From the NCBI GenBank assembly GCA_027924585.1, contig BSBM01000461.1, positions 9,301,001 to 9,365,000 on the forward strand: a stretch of DNA of 64,000 bases, written 5' to 3'. Under the pieces are notes generated by a model. The model saw only the letters and a list, made by a program, of their open reading frames with translations. It had not been told where the DNA came from and made no database searches. Shown piece after piece: positions 12,661-23,042 of the stretch (position 1 is the first letter of the stretch; each line of letters begins with the position of its first letter). This DNA comes from Larix kaempferi. Lineage: Eukaryota > Streptophyta > Pinopsida > Pinales > Pinaceae. The position numbers and the translations under genes were made by a program.

Positions 12661-13880
12661 AGATACCTTTCAACACATGGCGATAGATGAAGTTGAACAA
12701 GAAAAATCCTTGGATGATCCTTCCAACATTATCCCAAAGTCAATAATCAACCTAGAAATATTTTATGACCTACAAGACAAGTTTAAACACAGGACCAACT
12801 GTAAGACACAAAGTCCTTCCCTAAAGTACGAACCAGTCAATCTAGGCACTGAGCAGAATCCACAATTTATTAACCTTGGAATTGACTGTTCTATTGATGA
12901 AAGAAGATCTCTCATCAAACTGTGTAAAGAATACAAGGATGGTTTTGCTTGGACCTATGACGAACTTAAAACCTTTGATACTGGCATTATGCATCATAAT
13001 GTACTGATGAAGCTAGAAGTGAAACCTTACCAACATAAACTAAGGAAGATGCATCCTAGTTTGGAACCCTCTGTAAAGAAAGAACTGGAAAAGCTATTGA
13101 CAGCAAGAATTATATTCCCTATCAGACACACCCAATGGATAGCTAATCTAGTACCTGTCCGAAAAAAGAATGGTGAAATGAAACTTTGTGTCGATTTTAG
13201 GAATTTGAACAGAGCTTCCGAAAAGGATAACTACCCTGTTCCTCCCATGGAACAGATTCTGCAAAAGGTAGCAGGGTCAGAGATGTTCTCCCTCCTGGAT
13301 GGTTTTTCAGGATACAACCAAGTCATGGTTGCCCCTGATGAGCAACTGAAAACATCCTTCAGAACCACATGGGGTACCTTCGCCTATAGGCGAATTCCCT
13401 TTGGGATGATAAATGCCGGAGCTACATTCTAGAGAGCTATGGATATAGCTTTCAGGGGTTTAATGCATAATTCTATCATAGTATATCTAGATGACATTAC
13501 TATCTATTCCAAGAAACGACATGAACATTTATCTTCTTTCAAAGAGGTTTTTGAACGCTGCAGGAGATACGGAATATCCCTAAACCCCAATAAGTCTATA
13601 TTTGTAGTGACGGAATGTAAACTTCTAGGTTTCATTGTTTCCAAAGAAGGTATGATTATAGATCCTAAATGCATTAATGCTATTTCAAAGATTGGTTTGC
13701 CTGGCTCGCACAAAGCCATGCGATCATTCCTTGGAAAGATCAATTTTGTACGTAGGTCTGTTCCTAATTTTGCACAAATTGTTAAGCCTTTGCAGCAATT
13801 AGTTAAGAAAGATGTACAGTTTTGTTGGTCACAGGAACACAAAGATGTGTTTGTTGAAATTCGCATGGCCATTGCAGAAG
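12661..13880 (+). pseudogene. Reverse transcriptase of element H
   Basis: After a linker, the Ty3-type RT begins near 12890 (DERRSLIKLCKEYKDGFAW). Visible blocks are LVPVRKKNGEMKLCVDFRNLN, YPVPPMEQILQKVAGSEMFSLLDGFSGYNQ, TTWGTFAYRRIPFGM and the catalytic YLDDITIYS at about 13482. The thumb/connection continues as LLGFIVSKEG and LGKINFVRRSVPNF. One TAG stop at 13430 (ATF-stop-RAMD, where Gln is expected) splits it. The catalytic aspartates are present, but the stop and upstream frameshifts make it a pseudogene. Confidence 0.93.
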
Positions 13881-14287
13881 CTCCTGCCCTGATGTCCCCC
13901 GATTTTAACAAGGATTTTATTTTATATAATTTTGCTACTGATTTTTCTTATGAAGCTGGTTTGACACAGAAGCATAACAGTGATACTAAGATTCCAATTT
14001 CCTTCATGAGCTCAACATTTTGGGGAGCTGAACTTAATTACTCCCAAATTGATAAGAAGGCTTATGTAGTGTACAAGTCTATGAAACATTACAGGCCCTA
14101 CTTGTTGAAATCTAGAAAAAAGGGAATTGTGCCATATACAACTATAGGAAACGTGCTACTCCAAAAAGAACTGGGCGAAAAGAGGGCCCATTGGATGACT
14201 TCTTTGCAGGAATACGATATAGAAATCAGACCGACAAAAAATTGTAAAAGGGCAAGGTTTATGCCTACTTACCACTCAATCGAATGA
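13881..14287 (+). pseudogene. Ty3-type RNase H of element H
   Basis: This part continues the RT frame. FATDFSYEAGLTQKHNSD supplies the first catalytic Asp region, and PISFMSSTFWGAELNYSQIDKKAY follows, with Lys where Glu or Gln is common. It ends HWMTSLQEYDIEIRPTKNCK. The frame stops at 14287, before the usual spacer to integrase. It would degrade the RNA strand during reverse transcription. Confidence 0.85.
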
Positions 14288-14339
14288 TCTTGTACAGTAG
14301 CAGTCTGAGTGGGAGTAGAAGGAAGAACTCCCTACAGGT

Positions 14340-15075
14340 TTTGTTAATGCAATAGATACTCCGACATCTGAATGGTATGACCATATCAAGTTTTTCTTGA
14401 ACAATGGGTTCGCTCCCGAAACCTTAGACTTCAAAAAACGCAGAGCTTTGAGATTAAAGTCTACTCCTTATCAATTCATTAATGGAATTCTGTTTAGAAA
14501 AAATTATGATGGAGGCTTTCTTATATGTTTGGATAAAACAGAAACTGACGATATCCTTTTTCAATTTCATGCAGGAGCTACTGGAGGTCATTTTTCAGGC
14601 GAAACCACAGCACACAAGATTCTCAGGGCTGGATATTATTGGCCTATTCTGTTTAAAGATGCTTATGCCTATGTTAGGAGGTGTGAACCATGTCAAAAGT
14701 GTGCAGGGAAATTCAGAAAAATTGATTTTCTTCTACAACCAGTAACAATTTAGTTCCCATTTCAGCAATGGTGATTGGACTTTGTTGGTCCCATTAATCC
14801 TGCCTCCTCCCTTCAACACAAATATATCCTTACAACAACTGACTACTTTACCAGATGGGTAGAAGCAGTTCCCCTTAGGCAGTGCAATGCAAACCAGGTA
14901 ATCTCTTTCCTTAACAGCCAGATAGTTACAAGGTTTTGTGCCCTCGAGTATCTTGTCTTTGATAATGCATCCTATTTTTCCTGAATTGACTTGACATAGT
15001 ATGCCCTTGAAAAAGGGATCAAATTAAAATTTTCTACCAATTATTACCCACAGGGTAATGGGTTTGCTGAATCTG
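14340..15075 (+). pseudogene. Integrase of element H, truncated
   Basis: The zinc-binding N-terminal domain is visible: FHAGATGGHFSGETTAHKIL, then GYYWP and CEPCQKCAGK, giving an H-H-C-C pattern. The core begins LDFVGPINP, has TTTDYFTRWVEAVPL, a second Asp in VFDNASYF, and the third acidic residue in YYPQGNGFAESA. Stops occur at about 14752, 14771, 14982 and 14994. Similarity ends abruptly at about 15075, so the C-terminal part and the element's 3' LTR are missing. Confidence 0.88.
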
Positions 15076-18055
15076 CAGTTTTGAATTTGACTGGGTTTAA
15101 GTTTTTATCTACATATCGAATATCTTTTGGTTTATACAGATAAATATTATCTATTTATTTGTCCAAGATTACCCAAATGATATAGACTGAGTCATCCTCC
15201 TCTGTGCTTAAGGCGCGAGGTTCATAAAATAGACCCGTCGTGAAACCTATTTAGGAAGGTGACACTAAAAAATAAAACAAACTATAGGACAGAGATCGAA
15301 TCAAACACTTTTTCCATAGCTTATACATTTATCTACATAAGTAGGGATTAGAGATCGTTCAATTTGCATCAACATGTTCATCTTATATATAACGTCTACA
15401 GATTTCCGATGGTCATAATAGAGATCAAATCCTTCTTTCAAAAATATCTCTATTACATGTCATAATACCCAAATTCATATTTAAACAAAGCACACAGAGA
15501 TTCTGATCTTTCTTTCAGGAAATAAGGTCATTAGAGAGAGAGAGAGAGAGAGAGAGAGTTTAACAGATATCTAATCCTTAGTATTTTACATGAAGAGTCT
15601 TGGGATATGGTTTAAACAGAGTTCAAAATGATCCTTCTATTTGCAACTATTGTATAAAATAAACAGAGTTCAACATTTTCATACTAGATCCGAAATTGGT
15701 AAAAGTATTTAAAATATAGATGCAAAATCTAACCCTGTAAAAAAAAATTGCAGAGTGCTAAACGAAACTAAGCCAATCTCAAGATCGCTTTCCATATCCA
15801 AACCAAAGCTTAACAGTCAATAAGCAAATCAAGAAGAATCTCTATGTACATACCCATAATGACAAGTGATCCAATTGATGAAAGCATCGATGCATACAAA
15901 CAATAAGAATTTCAATCAATAAATTAGCATATATTTCGACAGATAGATGTTTACATCGACAATCAGCAAAAAGGTAAGGATATTCTACCAGACTTTGAGG
16001 AGGAAAAATAATGGTGGGACTACTAATTCGAAAAAACAATGTTAACCTGATCCAACACAGATTCCTTGTTCTTCTCTAATCTTTATCGAGAGAAAATTGC
16101 ATGTTATTCAATCAGCATTTAAGAGTCACCAAGTGTTTTATCCAAAAAACAACTGAGTTTTCCAAATGATTTCAGCGTTATTAAATTTAAAAGTTCTACC
16201 TGATTACAATGACTTGTTAACCTCATGTTCAAGGTGAAGGTAGTTCTTCTTTTTAAAACAAAAATAATAACTTCACAGAAAACGTCAAGGCAAGAACCAA
16301 TCACTATAACAACCAAATGAGCAAAATTTTTATAGTTATTCAACATACTAGACATGAGATCGATTTCAATGTCTAAAATTGCCCAAACCTTTTTTTTCTT
16401 TTGGGTCCACAAAAATAAATTTATTAACTATACACAGAGATCAACATTTAATCCCAACATAGAGGTCTGATATTTCAAATTCGAATTACTCCCGTAATAT
16501 ATAACTTAACAGGGTTGTACATTTAGAAATCCAAATCACCTAAATATTAACTCTTATTCCATAATAATGATATAGAAATCTTTGTTCATTTCTATTTACC
16601 CAATAATTTGTAAACAAAGAAGTAAATTTTGTTGATAGAAGATCAATTCTTTCAACTGAGTGAAATATTCATAGGAAAGGTCCACTATATAAACACTGTA
16701 AATACAACTACACATAGTCAAATCACTCTATCAGAGTTTCGATCCACAAAACTACACAGGACCGAATCGTTTTAAACGAGGTTTCAAACCACGAGTTTAC
16801 ACAGGATATCTTGTTTAACTACAAAAATTTAACCGATACAAATGAAGGATTCAACATTTTTCTTATACAGGTCGATTGTATAGCAATCTGATTCTTAAAT
16901 AAAAAGATAAAAACATATGGTTATCGTCAAATGATCTAGCCTACAAAAAAAAAAATTCCATATATGAACATTCAAATCATCATATATCATTTACATACCT
17001 GGAAAAAAAATCATTGGGAAAACAATTTTTGGGGGGGAAACTACTTGCTTACATTCGATATGAATAAAATCCTTGCTACATAAATTTTCTCTTATAATTT
17101 TAAACTTTTTTCGTTATAAGCAGAAAAGAAAGAGATTTTTTTTTCCCATTTGATTTTGAAGTTACGTTTGTTATAAAAAAACTATAACCACTCTCTTCTT
17201 GCTAGTGGACTTTTCCATTTTTTCCCTGCAGAATTTGCCATCAACACCTAGAAGCCAATCAAAATCACTATAGTCCAAATAAGGATAACCAACTAACACC
17301 ATAGTGGCCAATCATTTCATAAGCTTCCCTAGAAATAGTAACTTGCACTTGCCTTGGTTAATTTATATTACAACAAATACTTTTATTTACAATCATTTAG
17401 CTAAACACCCTATGTAGTCCAATTTTGAACTTTAGACTAAAAAGAAAAGGCTACCTAAAACTTGACATCTTAAACGTTGTTATTAAATTCTTTCTAGTTT
17501 TAACCAACTCACTTTTTATATTAATATATATAACATTCTTCTCCATCTTTATGCACTAAATAAAAAGATCCATAGCTTGAATCTTTTATCCTAGCAAGAC
17601 AAAACTATGGTCCTAGCATACCATTATCCTATTACTCATATGCAAGCAACAATGTAAGCTAATATAAATGACAAATCTATGCATATCCTTGTATATTCGC
17701 CATTGCCAAATTCTACTGGACACTAACAAGTTTTTTTCACCAAAATATATTTCCTTTGTTCTTTGTTTACAAGAAAGCAACTTTCCTCCTTATTGTTATT
17801 TTTCCTGCCATGTGTTCTACATGAACATCACAACTTGATGCTTTTGTTTATAATGATTTTTTTATTGGAGAAGGTAAATGAGTTTGATAAATTTTATATA
17901 AGATATTAAGTTAAAAAATATATAAATAAAATATGTTAATTTTAATTTACTAAGTTTATATAAATTTAATCAATTTTAATATTTTATTAGTATAATAATT
18001 TGAAGTAAATAATATATTTTACTTTAAAAATAAATCAATTAATTATTTTAATTCA
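15076..18055. other. AT-rich region without genes, scattered 'agagatc' words
   Basis: No coding region is supported on either strand. From about 15280 to 16850 short words such as AGAGATC, ACAGAGATC and related forms recur at loose intervals, reminiscent of the repeat field at 26.9-27.7 kb. It may be decayed retroelement leader or LTR sequence, but no ends or target duplications could be fixed. 17850-18055 is extremely AT-rich. Confidence 0.4.
15533..15558. repeat. (GA)n microsatellite
   Basis: Thirteen uninterrupted AG dinucleotides. Confidence 0.95.
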
Positions 18056-18240
18056 TTATTAAACAATTTGTAATACCTTTCACTCCTCACCCATGTCATT
18101 GTAATTGAATATGAAATGTAAATGCATTTATTTACTAGTTCCTATAATTATTAAAGAATTTGTAATATCTCTCACTCCTCATCCTTGTCATTGTAATTGA
18201 ATATGAAATGTAAATGCATTTATGTACTAGTTCTTAGTAT
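18056..18240. repeat. 92-bp tandem duplication
   Basis: Two adjacent copies begin TTATTAAA.AATTTG at 18056 and 18148. They share a long near-identical core (GTCATTGTAATTGAATATG, then AAATGTAAATGCATTTAT). They lie about 340 bases beyond the 3' end of the kelch F-box pseudogene. Confidence 0.9.
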
Positions 18241-18578
18241 GGAGCTTAAGGTCAAGACCCCACCAATGAACTTTATAAAACTTTAATTTCTTAGTAAAAC
18301 CATGCACTAGTTAAAGCATGGAAACCTAATGGATATGATGTAAATGGGAAATAATGAAATAGAACTAAGAGGATTGAATGTGCACGGCAACAAAAACAAA
18401 AGAGACACTCACATCCACTAGAGCGAGAGGGTGAAGGAAATTAAAATATTAGGAATCCGATCAATGATAACTAGGTGTCATCATGGTGCCTATGGATGCC
18501 AAAGGAATAGCCAGAGATTATTGCTCCTCTGGAAAAAGATAGGATATATACACCTTCATTTCCATAAATAAAAAAAAA
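18241..18578. other. 3' flank of the F-box pseudogene, no feature seen
   Basis: Non-coding sequence between the 92-bp duplication and the stop of the minus-strand F-box locus. No polyadenylation signal could be chosen with confidence. Confidence 0.3.
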
Positions 18579-19684
18579 TTAAATTTTTTTTTTTCCATTA
18601 GAGCTTTCCGGTCTCTCAATGGCAGCCCACTTTCCACAGGTTTCTGCTTGCGTTCCAGCGGCACTTTTGAACGGCGGAGGCTCAAACATATAAAAAACCT
18701 GATGATAACCGCCACTGGTTTTAGCATAACCGCTCACAAAAATCCTGTCACGCCACTCTACACAAGACGAAATCACTGGAAGGGTTTCTAGAAGAGAACC
18801 CACAGCCCTCCAAACGTTTTTCTTCCAATCGTCCTGTATCACTCCCAGCTTCTTCTGGAAGGAATATAAGCTCGCTGAAGAAGAAGCTGCAACAACACAC
18901 GATCGAGGGCCTTTCCCATCACCGACAGTCCACATATTCTCCAGCATCGACCATGCCCCTGTTTCTGGATCGTAAATTTCTGCACTACGCTTGAACCGAT
19001 CAGGGGCATGAGTACTATGTCCACTAATAACGATAAATTTCCCATGGATAAAAGCACCATAGCACTCGTCCCGCTCTTGGCTCATGTCAGGAAGAATCTT
19101 CCACTCGTCTTCCGCCACATTGTAAACTGCTGCTCCCCGGAGAGCATTTACCTCGTCGTCATGTCCTCCAGCAACATAAACACGGAGCAAGCGCCGGAGA
19201 TTCGAACCAGTGGCATGTCGGCACCGCGGCTCCACTTAACAGACAAGAAATCGTAGATGAAAACGGTGTTTAGCGCCTCCAAGGCGTTGAGGTCGGAGGG
19301 TTTCCATCGGCCTATCAAAATCAGCTTTTAATTCACAGAAACGCAATCGCAAAAGAGTGGAAATCCAAGATGACGAACTGGAAATACGGGAAGGCGAGGG
19401 AGTGTTTCCCAGGTGCCTTGCAGAGGGTCATACACAGTAACCAGAATTTGTAGATCATTGTCTGTGTAGTTTGCTGGATATTCTCGGATTTCGATCAAAC
19501 ATATACATTGCTGGGAAGTCCCATGATTTTTTCTGTCTTGATAGAACTGGGGGCTTTTCACCACGGTCTGCCATCTTCCGCAGACTGCTGTGAGGTTGTG
19601 ATGGGATGTGTAAGGCACTCTCAGCAAACACTGTCGACCTAATTCGCGTGGAAGACCTGGAAAAAGCTCCATAATCAATGGCAC
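18579..19684 (-). pseudogene. F-box/kelch-repeat protein (KFB type), broken
   Basis: Plant KFB proteins are SCF ubiquitin-ligase substrate receptors, several of which target phenylpropanoid or cytokinin-pathway proteins. The N-terminus reads MELFPGLPRELGRQCLLRVP, then AVCGRWQTVVKSPQFYQDRK, a typical F-box of this family. Kelch blades follow: VYDPLQGTWETLPRLP, VFIYDFLSVKWSRGADMP, VYVAGGHDDEVNALR, VYNVAEDEWKILPDM and IYDPETGAWSMLENMW. Two lesions break it. A TAA lies at about 19329 after CVSVN, where Gln or another residue is expected. A one-base frame change near 19180 joins '...ADMPLVR' to 'VYVAGG'. It is intronless, as usual for the family. Start 19684 gives MPLIMELF; the inner Met at 19672 is also possible. 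Apart from the two lesions the length is near normal. Confidence 0.9.
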
Positions 19685-19758
19685 AATCTGTTGACAAAAT
19701 ACGAAGACAGAAAGTTCCTGTACGAGGATGAGTCTCGGAATAGATTTGCAAGTCTAGG
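19685..19758 (-). promoter_or_regulatory. Proximal 5' flank of the F-box pseudogene
   Basis: Non-coding stretch directly upstream of the F-box start. No clear TATA box is seen. It runs into a tandem duplication at 19759. Confidence 0.3.
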
Positions 19759-20234
19759 ATTTTATATCCTTGACCTGAAAGAAGAGGCGGCTTGCGCGGC
19801 ACTTTTTCTGGAGTTTGGTCAACGGTAGACACATTTTGGGGGTGGGATAACTGGCATTCAAATCGTCTTTTTTTTTGGGGGATTTGTTCCCTGGATTTGG
19901 TTATAAAAATCGGTGGAATTGTAGTTTCACCCCATTTACTGTGGAACTGTGCTTCTAGGATTTTTGCTCATTTTAAGACGACCCCCGAAATACCGAGCTG
20001 ATTTTATATCCTTGACCTGAAAGAAGAGGCGGGGCACTTTTTGTAGAGTTTGGTCAATGGTAGACACATTTTGGGCTTGGGATAACTGGCACTCAAATCG
20101 CCTCTTTTGGGGATTTGTTCCCTGGATTCAGTTATAAAAATCAGTGGAATTGTAGTTTCACCCCATTTACTGTGAAACTGTGCCTCTAGGATTTTTGCCC
20201 ATTTTAAGATCACCCCCCTAAATACCGGGCTGAT
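19759..20234. repeat. ~240-bp tandem duplication upstream of the F-box gene
   Basis: Copy one is 19759-20000 and copy two is 20001-20234. Both begin ATTTTATATCCTTGACCTG and end near CCGAGCTG / CCGGGCTG. They share GTGGAATTGTAGTTTCACCC and CATTTACTGTG. They differ by scattered substitutions and small indels. The block lies where the promoter or 5' UTR of the F-box locus would be. Confidence 0.93.
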
Positions 20235-21999
20235 TTGAGTGCAGTTATCACATGCCCACATTTTTAGGAAAATGTCCCTTCATAACGGCTAATTTGAGTT
20301 CTTTGGAATTTAGCATTTTTTGAAAAATAAAAATTTGGCTAAGTTATTGGATCCAATTAGGCTCAATAGAAGTTGGGCTAAATTCTGGTAGAAACAAGGA
20401 TTTTTGAGAAATAGAAATGTCTTCTACCAAATAAAAGAGTGAATTTTAAAATTTAATGTTAGGTTTATTTTATAATTTTGTATTTAAGGTGAAATTTCTA
20501 TAAATTAATAAAATATTAAGTAAATAAAAATTTTACAATATTAATTTTAAAACTAAAAATATATGTATTTCAATTAATTAAGATTAAAATAATTAATTAG
20601 AATATATAAATAGATTTAAGTTATTTGTTAAATAGAAATTTTGACATAAGATGTTAATTCAAAAACCATTAAATTGCTTTGTATTTTGTTTGGATACTAG
20701 TTTAGTACATCCATTTAACTTGTGGTGGTGAACACTCATAGGTCACAACTTAAGTGCCATGAGCAAGTTACTTGTTACTTTTGTTCTCGTTCTCCACTCG
20801 TTGTTGTCTATGCCTTAGTCACATGTTACTTTTCTAGTTATTTTTTATATTTTTTTGTATAATTGTTTATTTCAAATTTTGAATGACACCCATTAAAGAA
20901 TCTAGACCTAGGGAAAGTATAGATGGTAGTCCACCCCAAATTCTACTAGCACAACCACATGAGCTATGATTTATCCATGCATGCATGAGCTATGAGTTAT
21001 CCATGCATCAACTCTCAATTATTTTTTATATTTTTTTTATAATTTTTATTTCAAGCTTTGAATGATGCTCATAAAATCAATTTGGAATGTACACTTGTCC
21101 CATCCCTCTCAAATCTAGGAAAAGCATAGAGGGTAGTCCACCCCAAATTTTAAGATATAAACACCTATCACTTATGGGTATAACAGGTTGTTTTCACATC
21201 TAAAAACTATTATCATAACATAAAAACTATTAAATCTAAAAACAAAAACAAAACAAAAAATCTAAATTGGTATATATCAAATATAAAAAACTAGTTTAAT
21301 GTTTAATAACTATAACTTTATAAAATTGGTCTAAAACCCATTTCTTAAAAAGAATAACACTTAAGAAACAAGAAATTAAAAAATACAAACTATGTATATT
21401 GATAAAACTAAAAATATCTATTAATAATAAATAATAAAATTATCTTATCAATATTTCTTCAACGATTAAACCATTCTAATAGTTAATAATTAAGAGCCTA
21501 TAATCTTCCATAAACACTGAAATTTACCAACTTATTGACCTTTGTGATGTAAATTTGTTCTTCAAAACACTAAGTTCAACACCAAAAATGAATTCAAAAT
21601 TCAATTTCTTAGAAGAATTTCTTAGAGTACCATCAAAAAACCATCTATAATGCACAACTAGCCAGCACATTTCAATATAATATTCATGTGTTGTAACTAG
21701 TTTGTACCCTTTTGGACCATACTTTTTCTAATGGCTCACTTGACATGGTCATTTTTAAGTTGATTTCAACAAACTTTCATTTCATCACTAGATCCCAATA
21801 AAAATAACCTAAAAACTTCAAAACGTAAGGCATTAACCACAGAATTTTGTTCCAAACTAGAGAGGAATTTGGAAGACAAAATGGGTTTGCTTGTAGGGGT
21901 TTTCTTAAAGTATCTAGTCTTGATGGATCCTTAAAAAAAAAAACGCTTCATTGAAAATTATAATGGTGTGACCAAAGGATGCCCGACCAATCACGTGAA
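20235..21999. other. AT-rich intergenic DNA, no gene
   Basis: No coding sequence is supported. At 20836-21152 two diverged copies about 180 bases apart share a T-rich stretch, a 'TTTGAATGA' word and GTAGTCCACCCCAAATT, so this is an old local duplication. The rest is low-complexity AT-rich sequence. Confidence 0.45.
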
Positions 22000-23037
22000 A
22001 CTGAATTCATAACAAACACATATAGTAGTGATCCGAAAATGGGTAAAACTCTCTTTTCTTCATTCACGAATACTTAATCAAATTCTCAAATTCTCAATAA
22101 TCATAAATAAATTGGAATAATAAATCAATTTCAATCTTCGACAATTTAGAGATTTCACAAAACACACATGAAAAAGATACACAAACCAAAATTGTTAACG
22201 GAGTTCGTCAGGCCTCCTAACTACGTCTCTGGACTCATTGAAACTTTCTCCAACGGAGCCCTACTTTCCTTCTCCAAATGAGAGGATTTTATAGCCTTTA
22301 CATGGATGATTACTCATCACATATGTTAAGGAGAATATCTCTCCCATGATCCCCTAAATTAGGATAAAGAGACACCTTAAAGGATAGGTGGAGAAATGGT
22401 CTCATCTTTTTCCATGAAGATATCAATACTCCCTTAGGACTAGGAAACCAATTGGTGAGGTGTATTCTCACATCTAATTAAATTTCCTTTATAAATTTAA
22501 AAGAGAATTTATATGAGCACTTTCATATGTCCCCTTTTACATAGTCTTCATTGAACTTTCAATTTTAATGTGAAATACACATTGTTCAATGTCATATGAA
22601 CATTTGTTGGAAAAACCTCATTTTTGTCCGTAATTTCAATCTGTAATTTCTTTCATATACGAAGTCCATTTGACCCCATTCAAATCGCATTAGGAAGCTC
22701 TCTGAAAGCTCTTTGTCAATTGAATACCTTTGATGCAAATGAAAACCTTCTGCATTATTTAACTGTGGACATCCTCCTAGATCAGGTAGGCCCTCTCAAT
22801 TTCATAAAATAATCTTTTACAGGCAAAATGCATCTATCCTCACCATTATGAAATAGTCCATCCTCCTCCTTGAGCAAGGATTTTATTGCATTCAAGCAAG
22901 CTGGTTTTATAAGCCAAGAAGTCCCAATTTGAGATGAGAATGTAGTTTCTAAAATAGCCATGCTATTAAAAAATTGGGTGATGCGATGAGAGAGAGAGAG
23001 GGGTCAATTAACTTAAAAATACCCATTATTTAGCATT
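22000..23037. other. Possible decayed copia-type LTR remnant, uncertain
   Basis: The stretch 22030-22560 has the feel of a copia LTR (AACACACATGAAAAAGATACAC, then GTTAACGGAGTTCGTCAGGCC), but no matching second copy, terminal TG/CA pair with target duplication or primer site could be fixed. A 62-codon frame at 22624 is not convincing. A short GA repeat lies at about 22989-23000. Confidence 0.25.
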
Positions 23038-23042
23038 CCTAC
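23038..23042. other. Left target-site duplication CCTAC of solo LTR
   Basis: CCTAC before the TATAATGCCCC end, matched exactly by CCTAC at 25623-25627 after the CCCTACA end. Confidence 0.75.

Noticed and set aside
22624-22812. 62-codon plus-strand frame
   Set aside because: No protein-like motif, short, in AT-rich DNA with no neighbouring coding signal.
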